From a bacterium (GTDB lineage: Bacteria > Planctomycetota > UBA1135 > GCA-002686595), in assembly GCA_030426785.1 (NCBI GenBank), contig JAUHXY010000007.1, positions 1 through 38,795 of the forward strand: a stretch of DNA of 38,795 nt, given 5' to 3'. Below, piece by piece: positions 1 through 8,007 of the stretch. The position numbers were made by a program, and so were the translations under genes. A model generated the notes under the pieces. That model ran no database searches and was not told where the DNA came from. It was given only the letters and a program-made list of their open reading frames with translations. Positions within the stretch are counted from its first letter, which is position 1. Each line of letters begins with the position of its first letter.

Positions 1-256
1 TGCGGCGCATGAGCGCATCGGTATCCCGTTCGAACACCTGGTTGAAGGTGCTCGCGGACCCCGTCACGAGCAGCACGTAGAGCGCCGCCTCGCTGTACTG
101 CCACCAAGTGCCGTCGGGATTCGCTAGGTAGGACCCCAAAATCGACATGAGCACGACCATCACGGCGATGCGCGGGCGCAACAGGGTCAACCAGCCCGAT
201 CGGGCTCGGCCAGTGCGGGAGGAAGCCGGAGAGTCGGAGTGGGGCGCTACGTTCAT
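1..256 (-). CDS. ctaB: Protoheme IX farnesyltransferase (heme O synthase), 5' part only
   Basis: The first 85 codons of a gene that runs off the left edge of the window. CtaB transfers a farnesyl group to protoheme to make heme O, in the inner membrane; heme O is then the substrate of CtaA. The visible part has a hydrophilic N-terminus, a first membrane segment (about residues 28-42), a second hydrophobic stretch, and the family motif NQVFERDTDALMRR, which matches the Asp-rich prenyl-diphosphate-binding motif (NxxxDxxxD) of UbiA-type prenyltransferases. The ATG at 254-256 lies 18 bases downstream of the ctaA stop codon, on the same strand, so the two are almost certainly co-transcribed. The family is usually around 300 residues, so about two thirds is outside the window. 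Identification rests on the motif plus the ctaA neighbour. Confidence 0.9.
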   Translation of the reverse strand, partial: MNVAPHSDSPASSRTGRARSGWLTLLRPRIAVMVVLMSILGSYLANPDGTWWQYSEAALYVLLVTGSASTFNQVFERDTDALMRR

Positions 257-274
257 GGCGAGAAAAGGAAACGG

Positions 275-1234
275 CTAGGCTTGCGGGCCAGCGACGCGCC
301 GCGACCACAAGAAGGCCTGCACGACCGCGGCCGTCAACAAGGCCCCCACCGTGACGTGCAAGGTGGAGAACACGATTTCGGGGTGCGAGATGTCTTGGGA
401 GGACATGCCCCCGGAATGGGCGAACACCGCGTAGAGCGCGATGCCTCCCAACACCCACTGCGCGTGCAGCAGGCCGACCAGGGTTCGGGAGGCTCGCCGC
501 AGCCGGCGTTGGGCTTCAGGCGCTTGTCCATCGACGCCGCCCGCATCCACCATGCGCGCACCCAAGCGGATGCCCAGCACCACCACCGCCACCGCCATGA
601 AGCCGTGCAGCATGATGGCCGTGTGTCCGTGACCGTGTCGATACCAGCCGCCGAGGGTGACCTGCACCAAGAGCGCTGCCACGAGGCCCATCGCCATCCA
701 CCGCAAGGCGGGGGCGGCGACCGTCTGACGATCCGGAAAGCGCTGCCACGCTCCCGACAAGACGATCGCAACGCCCGCCAGGATGCCGAACACGACCTGC
801 CCGAGCACGCCGTGCAAAAACGCGAGTTCGGGGTTGTTCTCTAAAACGCGCACACCACCGATGATGCCTTGGAAGGTGACCGCCACCAGCCCAACGGCTG
901 CCGCGAGTTTGGCCTTGCCGTTCGTACGGGTGGCGAAGGTAGCCACCACGGTCGCGATCGCTAACAAACCCACCAAAGTGCCCAACTCGCGGTGGTGGTG
1001 CTCCACGAAGCGGCCAGCGCTGACCATGCGCTTTTCCATGGGGTACAGCCAAAGCCAATGGCCTTCGGGCTTGAACCAACCGTCTTCGGCCATGCCCGCA
1101 CGCATGGTGGTGATCAACCCGCCCAGTACCACCAGGGGGATCGCCGCCCACCAAGTTGCCCACGCAAAGCGCGCCGGCCAAGGGGATCCAGCGCGGGTTG
1201 CGGCCTGGGTGTCGTTCGGCATCACGGCGGTCAT
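275..1234 (-). CDS. ctaA: Heme A synthase, COX15/CtaA family
   Basis: A 319-residue polytopic membrane protein that oxidises the C8 methyl group of heme O to a formyl group, giving heme A for aa3-type cytochrome oxidase. About eight hydrophobic segments are visible. The four histidines expected as heme ligands are present: H81 in an EHHHRELG motif, H141 in FLHGVLGQ, H210 in IMLHGF and H293 in STLHVTVGALL. The Cys pair found in Bacillus-type CtaA loops is not seen, so it resembles the proteobacterial/mitochondrial COX15 type. I chose the ATG at 1234 because it overlaps the stop of the upstream cytochrome c gene (ATGA) and has a good Shine-Dalgarno (GGAGGA) nine bases upstream; a longer open frame upstream only covers the cytochrome gene in another frame. 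ctaB follows directly. The order cytochrome c, ctaA, ctaB fits a heme-copper oxidase assembly operon. Confidence 0.93.
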   Translation of the reverse strand: MTAVMPNDTQAATRAGSPWPARFAWATWWAAIPLVVLGGLITTMRAGMAEDGWFKPEGHWLWLYPMEKRMVSAGRFVEHHHRELGTLVGLLAIATVVATFATRTNGKAKLAAAVGLVAVTFQGIIGGVRVLENNPELAFLHGVLGQVVFGILAGVAIVLSGAWQRFPDRQTVAAPALRWMAMGLVAALLVQVTLGGWYRHGHGHTAIMLHGFMAVAVVVLGIRLGARMVDAGGVDGQAPEAQRRLRRASRTLVGLLHAQWVLGGIALYAVFAHSGGMSSQDISHPEIVFSTLHVTVGALLTAAVVQAFLWSRRVAGPQA

Positions 1235-2004
1235 TGCGCTTTGTCCTCCGCCGATTCCTTCGGTTGGGGTTCCTGGGTAGCGTTCGCGGGCGCGTGGAAC
1301 TGCGCGTCGGCGGCGCGCATGGTTTCCAGAACCTGCAGAGCCCCTTCGCTTTCCAAAGCCGTCGGCCCTTCGGCCAGCACAGCTTCCACCAAACGATGTT
1401 CCAAGCGGCTGCGCTGCGTGAGCAGCAAGACGTAGCCTCCGATTTCTCGCAAGCGCTCCGCTCCGAGCCGCCCAAACTTCGGCATGGCGGAAGAAGGGAT
1501 GCCGTCCTCGAGCAATCGCACCAGCGCATCGAGCTTGGGCTCTCCGCCCCCAGGCGCGCTGCGCGGGAACACGCCCAAGGAAAAGTTCCAGGGCTTGGGG
1601 TTCAGGAATGGGCTCGAAGGCCCGTTGCCGTAGCCTTCCAACCCGTGGCAGTGGGCGCATTCATCCCGGTAGACGGCCGCGGTTTCCGCCAAGCTTTGCA
1701 TGGCGGGAGCGCTGGGATCCACCATGGGCCAGTGCGGTGCCAATGCTGTGCCGTACAGGCGCTCTAAGGCCTCCTCCACCGCGGCTTGGGCCGCCGTAGG
1801 GTCTGGCGCTTGTTCGGTCAGGCGCTGCACGCTGCTCTCGTGCAGCACCCACTCCTTCGCCTGGGCTTCGTCCAGGCACGCGGGGGTCAAAATACCCAGG
1901 AGCAACGTTGCTAGGCCTAGCGATCCACGGCTAAAGCGCCGCGCGGGACGCGGTTTCGGGCCGGAGGAAGTCCTAGGTCCAAGGGTTGGATGGGGCCGCT
2001 GCAT
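1231..2004 (-). CDS. Membrane-anchored or exported c-type cytochrome
   Basis: A 257-residue protein with one CAHCH heme-attachment motif (C116, C119, H120) and a probable axial methionine at M174 in SSAMPKFG, the standard class I cytochrome c layout. A basic N-terminus is followed by a hydrophobic segment (about residues 28-43) that can act as a signal peptide or anchor; a PAC at its end could be a weak lipobox. The heme domain spans about residues 100-195 and the C-terminus is acidic and Gln/Lys-rich. It precedes ctaA with a 4-base ATGA overlap, so it probably carries electrons to a heme A oxidase. An upstream in-frame start near 2190 exists, but it would add about 60 Arg/Pro-rich residues before the signal segment, so 2004 is preferred. 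No Shine-Dalgarno precedes it; the leader is C/T-rich. Confidence 0.85.
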   Translation of the reverse strand: MQRPHPTLGPRTSSGPKPRPARRFSRGSLGLATLLLGILTPACLDEAQAKEWVLHESSVQRLTEQAPDPTAAQAAVEEALERLYGTALAPHWPMVDPSAPAMQSLAETAAVYRDECAHCHGLEGYGNGPSSPFLNPKPWNFSLGVFPRSAPGGGEPKLDALVRLLEDGIPSSAMPKFGRLGAERLREIGGYVLLLTQRSRLEHRLVEAVLAEGPTALESEGALQVLETMRAADAQFHAPANATQEPQPKESAEDKAQ

Positions 2005-2227
2005 GGGATAGGGAGACGGGCACCGGGGGGAAGTCCCTGCCGCGCGGCCGCGCCGCCTGGGCCGTTGAAACCGTCTGGGCGGGACCTCGCAGGACCCTTC
2101 GGAAGCCGCGCTGGGCCCGGTGCCGAGGGATCCTCGCGGCGCTGAGGGGTTTCGCCGCAAAAATCGCGAGCTATCGTGACCCCCCGCCAAGGGAAGTCAA
2201 GCACCCCAGAACCACAAACCTGCGAAT

Positions 2228-3325
2228 ATGGATGCCCTCCTCGAAAGCCTCACCCAAAGCGGTGCGCATCGCGCACCCGAAGGCGCGCCCCTGCCGATTT
2301 TGACCCACGGGGACGTGCCCGCGGAGTACGCGGCGGCCACCGAAGGCTGGGCCCTGTTCGCGCGCCCTGACCTGGAAACCTTGGCCCTGCAAGGGGCCGA
2401 TGCGCAGGCCTTCCTCGCCCGCATCTTGGCCGGCGATTTGCGAGCTTTGGCGTCCGGGCATTCCCAACGCAATCTGCTGCTGACCCCCAAGGGCAAGGTG
2501 CAGCACCTGTTCGAGATCACCCGCACCACCGAGGGCTACCTCATCACCACCCCGCCAGGCCGGGCAGCCGCGCTGCAACAAGGGCTCGACACCTACCACT
2601 TTGGCGAGGACATTCAGTGGCCGCAGGTGAGCGAGTCCTTCGCTTACATCGAAGTCGTCGGGCCACAAGCGCAAGCCCAACTCAGCCAAGCCTTGGCATG
2701 TGACCTGGATCTAGCGGCGGGCGCAGGACGCTTCGCCGGGGATCCCTGGAGCACCGTGTTCGTGTCCCACACCCCGGTCGCCGGGCACCCGGGCTGGCGC
2801 TTGCAGGTACCGCGGGAACGTGCCACCGCCCTGTGGGACCACCTGGTCGAACGAGGGGCGCGCCCCGCCGGCTTGATCGCTTTTGACTCCCTGCGCGCCG
2901 AAAGCGCGACCCCCGTTTGGGGCGTCGACATCGACGACAGCGTCTACCCGCAGGAGGCGCGCCTCGACGACGCCTTCAGCCTGAGCAAAGGCTGTTACAT
3001 CGGCCAAGAGGTCGTCGCGAAGATCGACACCTACGGGGGCTTGAACAAGCGCTTGATGCTGCTCGCGGTCAGCGACGACGACCCGGTACCCGCGGGCACG
3101 CGACTACTGCAGCGCGATGCCAAAGGCGAAATGCGGGACCTGGGGGTCGTGACCACCTGGGCATACTCCTTCGCTCGCGACGGCGGTGTCGTCCTCGCGT
3201 ACGTCAAGCGCAAGCACCAAGCGGAAGGCACGCGCTTCCAACTGGGCGAGAGCGAGCGCACGGCGACCATCCTCGTGCCGCCGGGTGAGCCGGCCAGCGA
3301 AGACTCGACGACTCCGGCCCCTTAG
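2228..3325 (+). CDS. ygfZ: YgfZ/GcvT-type folate-binding protein
   Basis: A 365-residue protein of the YgfZ family, tetrahydrofolate-binding proteins that support assembly or repair of certain Fe-S enzymes. The diagnostic signature is KGCYIGQEVVAK, beginning at K254, with the family's conserved cysteine at C256. The N-terminal two thirds fits the GcvT-like aminomethyltransferase fold (LQGADAQAFL, LLLTPKGKVQHLF), and the C-terminal barrel has the conserved G-x-V-T-T pattern (GVVTTWAYS) seen in glycine cleavage T-protein relatives. It is a stand-alone gene, divergent from the cytochrome operon (223-base gap) and convergent with the DUF3108-like gene. No T-protein partners (gcvH, gcvP) are nearby, which favours YgfZ over GcvT. 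The start has no clear Shine-Dalgarno. Confidence 0.9.
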   Translation: MDALLESLTQSGAHRAPEGAPLPILTHGDVPAEYAAATEGWALFARPDLETLALQGADAQAFLARILAGDLRALASGHSQRNLLLTPKGKVQHLFEITRTTEGYLITTPPGRAAALQQGLDTYHFGEDIQWPQVSESFAYIEVVGPQAQAQLSQALACDLDLAAGAGRFAGDPWSTVFVSHTPVAGHPGWRLQVPRERATALWDHLVERGARPAGLIAFDSLRAESATPVWGVDIDDSVYPQEARLDDAFSLSKGCYIGQEVVAKIDTYGGLNKRLMLLAVSDDDPVPAGTRLLQRDAKGEMRDLGVVTTWAYSFARDGGVVLAYVKRKHQAEGTRFQLGESERTATILVPPGEPASEDSTTPAP

Positions 3326-3328
3326 GGA

Positions 3329-3365
3329 AGGCCGTTTGGGGCCTAGACGCTGCGAAAAACGCAGC
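3329..3365. terminator. Paired hairpins between convergent genes
   Basis: Two small inverted repeats lie in the 58-base gap between convergent ygfZ and the DUF3108-like gene: AGGCC/GGCCT with a 6-base loop (3329-3344), and GCTGCG/CGCAGC around an AAAAA loop (3349-3365). Neither has a T-tract. They may act as a bidirectional terminator, but this is inferred from position and structure only. Confidence 0.4.
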
Positions 3366-3383
3366 AAGAGCCGCTGGGGAAGG

Positions 3384-4520
3384 CTAGCGGTTCGCGGGCG
3401 CGCTCGCTTCCACCACCGGCGTGAAAGCCTTGTCGGTGTCGGAGTATTGCGCCAGTTTGATGGCTACGTCCAGATCCAGCGGACCGATCGGAACGATGCC
3501 CTCGATCATGACCGGAACACCGGTTTGGGCGTGCAACCAAATGCTCAGGGTGCCGTGGATGCCGAACAAGCCTTTGAATTCTTCTTTGCCCTCTTCGCCT
3601 TTGGGGGGCTGAGGATCGAGTTTGACCGCTTGGCAGGCGAACTTCCCGGCGGGCACTTCGATGGACGCACGCTCCCCCAACACCATGGTCATGTCCCACC
3701 AAATGTCCTTGTCGAGCAAGGGGAACTGCACGGCTTCGGTTTGGGTGCGCACCAGCTCGCGCGCCAAGAAGATCGCGCTGATCATGTCGAGCGCGCCGGG
3801 GGGCACTTGCTGCATCTTCGGCGCATCCCAATCGCGGTGTTCGCCGCGCTTGCAGCCATTGCAGTGGTGTTCCTCCGAGAACAGGCGTCCTTTGACGAAG
3901 TGCTCGCGGCGCTCGCAATATTCGCAGTGCCGGTCCCGTCGATACCAGGACATGGCTTTGCCCTGGCGTTCGCCGTACATGACCTCACGACGGCGGTTTT
4001 CGGTGCCGCTCTGATAGTCGCGCACGATCACGCGCGGCCACTTTTGCGGCAGGATGCGCGCGTCGATGGAGTGTTGCAGGGTGTACCCCATGTATCCGCC
4101 GCGAGCTTGCGCACGGATGAAACCCTTGCGCTTTTGGGGTTCCTTCGAGGCGGCTTGTCCCGGCGTCGGCAGGCCGGAGCGGTAGGCCTCGGTGCGCGCC
4201 GTGATCACGAACGAACCGACCTGCATGCGGCCGATGACGGCCATGTTCAGTTCGACGACAAAAGCCAAGCGCTCCTTTTCGGGGATGCGCAGGGACAACC
4301 CTTCGAGGCTGGAAGGCACCACCAAGTCGCCCTGGGGAGCCGCCTCGCTAGGCGCCTCGACGGCGTCCGTGGATTCTTCCTCCAACCCCTCCTCGCTGCC
4401 ATCTTCGGCCGGCTCCTGCGCGGCGCGCACGAGCGGGGCGCTGGGCGGAGGCGAAAGGGAGGGGTCCGGAGATCCCGCGAGCAAGGCCAAGCCGAGCGGG
4501 ACGAGGGTGGAGAGCAACAT
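3384..4520 (-). CDS. DUF3108-like exported protein with a CxxC...CxxC insert
   Basis: A 378-residue exported protein of unknown function. It starts with a hydrophobic signal-like segment (residues 1-18), then a long acidic Pro/Glu/Ala-rich linker (to about residue 70), then a beta-rich domain. The pattern of the mature part resembles DUF3108-type periplasmic proteins: LNMAVIGRMQVGSFVI near the start, then YTLQHSIDARI, later AGKFACQAVKLD and TGVPVMIEGIVPIGPLDLDV. The resemblance is by eye. Unusual is an insert with C199, C202, C220 and C223 plus several His (H198, H207, H218, H219), arranged like a zinc or other metal site. The gene lies 26 bases downstream of the leucine-dehydrogenase-like gene on the same strand, so they may share a transcript, although no functional link is obvious. 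No Shine-Dalgarno is seen. Confidence 0.75.
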   Translation of the reverse strand: MLLSTLVPLGLALLAGSPDPSLSPPPSAPLVRAAQEPAEDGSEEGLEEESTDAVEAPSEAAPQGDLVVPSSLEGLSLRIPEKERLAFVVELNMAVIGRMQVGSFVITARTEAYRSGLPTPGQAASKEPQKRKGFIRAQARGGYMGYTLQHSIDARILPQKWPRVIVRDYQSGTENRRREVMYGERQGKAMSWYRRDRHCEYCERREHFVKGRLFSEEHHCNGCKRGEHRDWDAPKMQQVPPGALDMISAIFLARELVRTQTEAVQFPLLDKDIWWDMTMVLGERASIEVPAGKFACQAVKLDPQPPKGEEGKEEFKGLFGIHGTLSIWLHAQTGVPVMIEGIVPIGPLDLDVAIKLAQYSDTDKAFTPVVEASAPANR

Positions 4521-4546
4521 GCGCAGGTAGGAGGGCGTAGGCCTGC

Positions 4547-5602
4547 CTAGGCCGGGTCCAAGGGCAGGCCGGAAGAGAGTTCGGTCGATTCGGCTGCCAT
4601 GCGGCGCGCCACGCGGGTCGGAGGTGCCTCGCTGCGCCGCGACTCTTCCAGGACGGCGGTCACCGCGCGGGCCACCCGCTCCCCAATAGCGGACACGGGT
4701 TCGCGACGTCCTTCCAAATGAAAAATCGTTCCGCGGATCAAAGCGCCACTATTGAGAACGAAATCTGGGACGTACAGCACACCCCGAGCATGTAAGCGAT
4801 CTGCGTGCAGAGTTCTAGCGAGCACGTTGTTGGCCGCCCCAGCCACGATGCGGGCCTGCAAGCGTTCCAAGGAAAGGTCGTGTAAAACGCCCCCCATGGC
4901 GCACGGAGCCAGCACATCGCAGGGCTGGCCGAGCACATCCGTGGGGTTCAGGCCCTCGATGCCGAGCTCATCGACCGCCTCCTGCAGGCGGTCTGGATCC
5001 ACGTCCGACCCCGCCACCCGAGCGCCATGGGCCACCAGCCGCTGCGCCAGCTCCCGCCCCACCGAACCGAGGCCCTGAATCACGATGCGTCGGTTCGACC
5101 AGTCCGCTTGGCCATCGAGGTGCACCAAAGCCGCTTCGATCCCCCGGAACACACCCTCGGCAGTGCTGGACTCCAATTCCCCCGGCCCATCGGGCCCAGG
5201 ATCGGTCGCAAAGCGAGTCTCGGCCACCAAGGGCGCCAACTCGCGCTCGCTGGTGCCCACGTCGGGGCCCGTGTAAAAGCGGCCGTTCATGCGCTCCACC
5301 GCGCGACCCAACGCACGGTAGGCCAAGTCCCAACGCACGTCGGGCTCGTCCAACAGCACCGCCTTCCCGCCCCCCGCCGCAAGCCCCGCCAAACGGCACT
5401 TGTGGGTCATAGCGCGCGCCAAGCGCAATCCATCCATGACCGCCTCGCTCTCGGAGCGATACGCGAACCGGCGCACGCCGCCAAACGCGGGTCCCCGCGA
5501 CGTGTCGTGAATCACGATCCAGCCGCGCAAACCGCTCTCGCGATCGTAGAGGGCGATGACCTCCTCGAAACCCTCCCGGGCCATGGCGTCCAACAGGTGC
5601 AT
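4547..5602 (-). CDS. Leucine/valine dehydrogenase-type amino acid dehydrogenase
   Basis: A 351-residue NAD-dependent amino acid dehydrogenase of the Glu/Leu/Phe/Val family, near the usual length of leucine dehydrogenase (about 350-365). It should reversibly deaminate a branched-chain amino acid to its 2-oxo acid, with NAD and release of ammonia. Visible family features: THK (K68) and AAGGGKA (K80), the substrate-binding and catalytic lysines; GPDVGT with catalytic D114; and the Rossmann motif GLGSVG at residues 177-182. The C-terminal VPDFVLNSGALI block is also typical of leucine dehydrogenase. The start at 5602 fits the family N-terminus; a second ATG at 5584 is possible. It leads a two-gene minus-strand unit. 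Leucine versus valine or phenylalanine specificity cannot be read with confidence. Confidence 0.88.
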   Translation of the reverse strand: MHLLDAMAREGFEEVIALYDRESGLRGWIVIHDTSRGPAFGGVRRFAYRSESEAVMDGLRLARAMTHKCRLAGLAAGGGKAVLLDEPDVRWDLAYRALGRAVERMNGRFYTGPDVGTSERELAPLVAETRFATDPGPDGPGELESSTAEGVFRGIEAALVHLDGQADWSNRRIVIQGLGSVGRELAQRLVAHGARVAGSDVDPDRLQEAVDELGIEGLNPTDVLGQPCDVLAPCAMGGVLHDLSLERLQARIVAGAANNVLARTLHADRLHARGVLYVPDFVLNSGALIRGTIFHLEGRREPVSAIGERVARAVTAVLEESRRSEAPPTRVARRMAAESTELSSGLPLDPA

Positions 5603-5902
5603 GACCCCAGGTTAAACCCCGATCGCCCGAATCGATCCGACCAATCGGCGGGAGTTGCGCTTTGTCGGCACGCGCGAGGTTCGTGCGCTCGGGGTCTAGC
5701 GGGTTCTGTGGAGTTTCGGCGCCCCCCAGGGCTATGATGCGCCGGCCGCTGACAGCCGCTGTGCCGCCCGTTCGCTCGACCGGATCCGTGGAATGAGAAG
5801 ATCGGGGGAAGAGCCCCCTGCCCGCTCCGTCCAACGTCCTTCCCCGGCCATGGGCTTCCCCGGCGCCGCTTCCGCGGGCCCTCCCGCTTTCCCCGCCCAC
5901 GC
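5603..5902. other. Divergent intergenic region, no gene seen
   Basis: 300 bases between the divergent leucine dehydrogenase-like and HEAT lipoprotein genes. It must hold both promoters, but I see no convincing -35/-10 pair, operator or RNA structure. The last 30 bases before 5903 are strongly C/T-rich. Confidence 0.5.
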
Positions 5903-6883
5903 ATGATGCACCGCCTATCCCCCCCCTCGCTGCCCCTCTTGGCGTTCGCCACCCTGTGCGCGGGTGGGGTCTCTTGCTCGAGCACTCCTGAGAAAGAAGC
6001 CAAACCGATCTACGAAAACGCCGTCGTCGCCGACACGTTTGACGTGGACAAAGACGTCGCTTCGCTGTTCTTGCAGCTCGACAGGGCTTTGATCGCGTGG
6101 AACAAGCTCACCTTAGAAGCCGATGACCCGCGCGAAGCGCAAAAGGCTCAGGCCCTCAAAGAGGACATCACCTTCAAGTCCACGCGCTACCAAAAGGACC
6201 TGATCCAAGCCCTGGAATCGGGGCCGCCGTTCCAACGGCAGATCGCGGCGCTCGCGTTGGGGTTTAGCGAGGTCAAGGCCCTGCCCTCCGACGCCCGCGA
6301 CCAAGCGCGCGCACATCGCATTTCGCCCATGGTCCCCTTGCAGGCCGCCTTGAACGACCCCTTGCCCGCGGTCGTGTCCAACGCGCTGCTCGCGATCGGC
6401 TTGCAAGCGGATCCAAACACGCCCACCGAACAGATGATCACCCTGCTGGCGACGTCCGAGGATAACACGTTGCGCGCCAACGCTTCTTGGGCCCTCAAAC
6501 GCCTCGCCGACGTAGGCGCCCCCATGCCCGGTGTGTTGCCGGTGGCGCGGCGCGCGCTTTCGGATGCCGAGGCAGGCGTGCGCTCGCAGTGCGCTTTGAT
6601 CTTGGCGCGCCATCAAGACCCGGAGGCGATCGACTCCCTCGCCGGATTGTTGCGCGATGAGACCAACGCGCCCGCTTTCGCAGCAGCGCGCGGCTTGGCC
6701 TACATCGGCAGCCGCAACGATCCGCTCAAAGGCGCTTGTGCGCGCGCGTTGGTAGATGCCCTCGAAGACACGCGCCCGGAAGTACAGGGCGCGGTGCTCT
6801 CCAACCTGATCGCCCTCTCGGAACGCAACTTCGGTAAGCACGAAATTGCGGAATGGCGCCGTTGGGCGGCCCGTTTGCCCTAA
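5903..6883 (+). CDS. HEAT-repeat lipoprotein
   Basis: A 326-residue predicted lipoprotein. The N-terminus has a hydrophobic signal (PLLAFATLCAGGVSC) ending in a lipobox-like GVSC, with the lipidated Cys at about residue 25, followed by SSTPEKEAK. The mature part is alpha-helical with repeated hydrophobic pairs typical of HEAT/PBS-lyase-like repeats, for example RQIAALALGFSEVKALP, AVVSNALLAIGLQAD, TLRANASWALKRLADVG, GVRSQCALILARHQDPEA and AFAAARGLAYIGSRND. Such arrays bind proteins; no catalytic motif is visible. Two adjacent ATG codons occur (5903, 5906). The end overlaps the longest reading of the next lipoprotein gene, but with the start chosen there the genes are 44 bases apart. Probably co-transcribed with it. 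Confidence 0.8.
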   Translation: MMHRLSPPSLPLLAFATLCAGGVSCSSTPEKEAKPIYENAVVADTFDVDKDVASLFLQLDRALIAWNKLTLEADDPREAQKAQALKEDITFKSTRYQKDLIQALESGPPFQRQIAALALGFSEVKALPSDARDQARAHRISPMVPLQAALNDPLPAVVSNALLAIGLQADPNTPTEQMITLLATSEDNTLRANASWALKRLADVGAPMPGVLPVARRALSDAEAGVRSQCALILARHQDPEAIDSLAGLLRDETNAPAFAAARGLAYIGSRNDPLKGACARALVDALEDTRPEVQGAVLSNLIALSERNFGKHEIAEWRRWAARLP

Positions 6884-6927
6884 AATCGCTCGTGCGCGCC
6901 AACTGGAGGGCGCGCCCAGCCCCCACC

Positions 6928-7785
6928 ATGGTTCCCTCCCCCGTCGCCCGCAATGCCGCTCGGGCGCGCGTGGCGCACGGCGCGCGGGGATGGATGGGCC
7001 TATTCGGGATCGCAGCCTGGATGCTGGTGAGCGCTTGCGGTCCTGCCTCCGAAGATTCCGCCGCAAGGGAGCCGTCGGAACCGCAAGGACCGGCCCACAC
7101 GGCGGTCGAGCGAACCGAGGCCGCAAGCGATCCAGACGAGACGCCGAGCGAGACCGCCGCATGGCAGTGGCAAAGCCGCGTGCTCTACCTCGCCGCCCCC
7201 GACGATCCGCACCGATTGCAGGTGCACTACGCCGATGCCAGGCACGGGCGTTTGCGCCTCGAATCCGACCCGCCTGGGCAGGGCCGGCGCACGCTGCACT
7301 TTCTCTCGGAGCAAGGCGCTTTTGCGATGGGTGCGCGCAGCGACACGAGTCAGCCTTTGTCGTCGGAAGAACAAAGCGGGCTCGAGCAGCATCTCGCTTT
7401 GCGTGCCGCTCTGCTGCGCTTGTCGAGCGCGCAGGGCTGGACCGTGGAAAGCGAACCGCAACGCTGGATCCAACCCGCCGCCGACGGCGCACGCATCGTC
7501 GCACACTTCGAGGGGACGGCCGCAAAGCCGACGCGTTTGGAATGGCAAAACGCATCCGGGGCTTGGTCGATCGCCTTCACCGACCTGCGTTGGGAGGCCG
7601 ATGGCTCACTACCGATCGCGCTGACCTTCGCCAAACCAAGCGGGGCCATCTGGAACGAAGCGGACATCGTGGTGCGGCGAGGTTTGCGCTTGCAGCCCGT
7701 GTTTTTCCTCCCGGCGGATCGCCGCCCGGCTCCCGCCCAAACCGAGACCCTGCCGATCACCGCACCGGAGCAAGAGCAGGACTGA
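6928..7785 (+). CDS. Lipoprotein of unknown function
   Basis: A 285-residue predicted lipoprotein that I do not recognise. A basic N-terminus is followed by the hydrophobic segment MGLFGIAAWMLVSACGP with lipobox VSAC, giving a lipidated Cys around residue 34. The mature part begins with an acidic/polar linker rich in Pro, Glu and Ser, then a mixed alpha/beta domain with segments such as WQWQSRVLYLAAPDD, LRLESDPPGQGRRTLHF and WSIAFTDLRWEADGSLP. It lacks cysteines apart from the lipobox. I chose ATG 6928; 6994 would also leave an intact signal, while 6853 overlaps the HEAT gene. It probably shares a transcript with that gene. The stretch before the start is C-rich rather than Shine-Dalgarno-like. 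Confidence 0.75.
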   Translation: MVPSPVARNAARARVAHGARGWMGLFGIAAWMLVSACGPASEDSAAREPSEPQGPAHTAVERTEAASDPDETPSETAAWQWQSRVLYLAAPDDPHRLQVHYADARHGRLRLESDPPGQGRRTLHFLSEQGAFAMGARSDTSQPLSSEEQSGLEQHLALRAALLRLSSAQGWTVESEPQRWIQPAADGARIVAHFEGTAAKPTRLEWQNASGAWSIAFTDLRWEADGSLPIALTFAKPSGAIWNEADIVVRRGLRLQPVFFLPADRRPAPAQTETLPITAPEQEQD

Positions 7786-7842
7786 GGGCGCCCAACGGGT
7801 TTCGAAGGCGGGGCAGCTTGCCCTTTGCAGTGGCCAGGGAGG

Positions 7843-7911
7843 GTGTCCTTCCCAGGGGACACGGGTCGGAACCAGCCCCTCTCCTAGCCCTCGTGGGCCT
7901 ATTGTAGGCCC
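7843..7911. terminator. Two intergenic hairpins, possible terminator
   Basis: After the lipoprotein gene there are two inverted repeats: GTGTCC/GGACAC with an 8-base loop (7843-7862), and GGGCCTA-TTG-TAGGCCC, a perfect 7-base-pair stem with a 3-base loop (7895-7911). Neither has a strong T-run. They could end the lipoprotein transcript or act in the 5' region of the following gene. Confidence 0.4.
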
Positions 7912-7995
7912 CTTGCTGGCCCCTCCGGAGCCCGACGACGGCACGATTCACTGGCATCGAAATTGCAGTTTTCCTGGGCAGGGCCTATTCCCCCC

Positions 7996-8000
7996 AGGAG
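7996..8000 (+). promoter_or_regulatory. Shine-Dalgarno deciding the start at 8008
   Basis: AGGAG lies seven bases before the ATG at 8008, just where the signal peptide MKRGTLTRIALACSLAW begins. This fixes the start of the long secreted protein and excludes the in-frame ATG at 7963. It is one of few strong Shine-Dalgarno sites ahead of a first gene in this window. Confidence 0.8.
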
Positions 8001-8007
8001 ATCCGCT

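Noticed and set aside
3186-4550. Long plus-strand open frame opposite the DUF3108-like gene
   Set aside because: No recognisable domain; the minus strand has a signal peptide and a domain-like pattern with the expected position in an operon.
6113-7555. Long minus-strand open frame opposite the two lipoproteins
   Set aside because: Arg/Ala-rich antisense of GC-rich genes; the plus strand has two lipoboxes and HEAT repeats.
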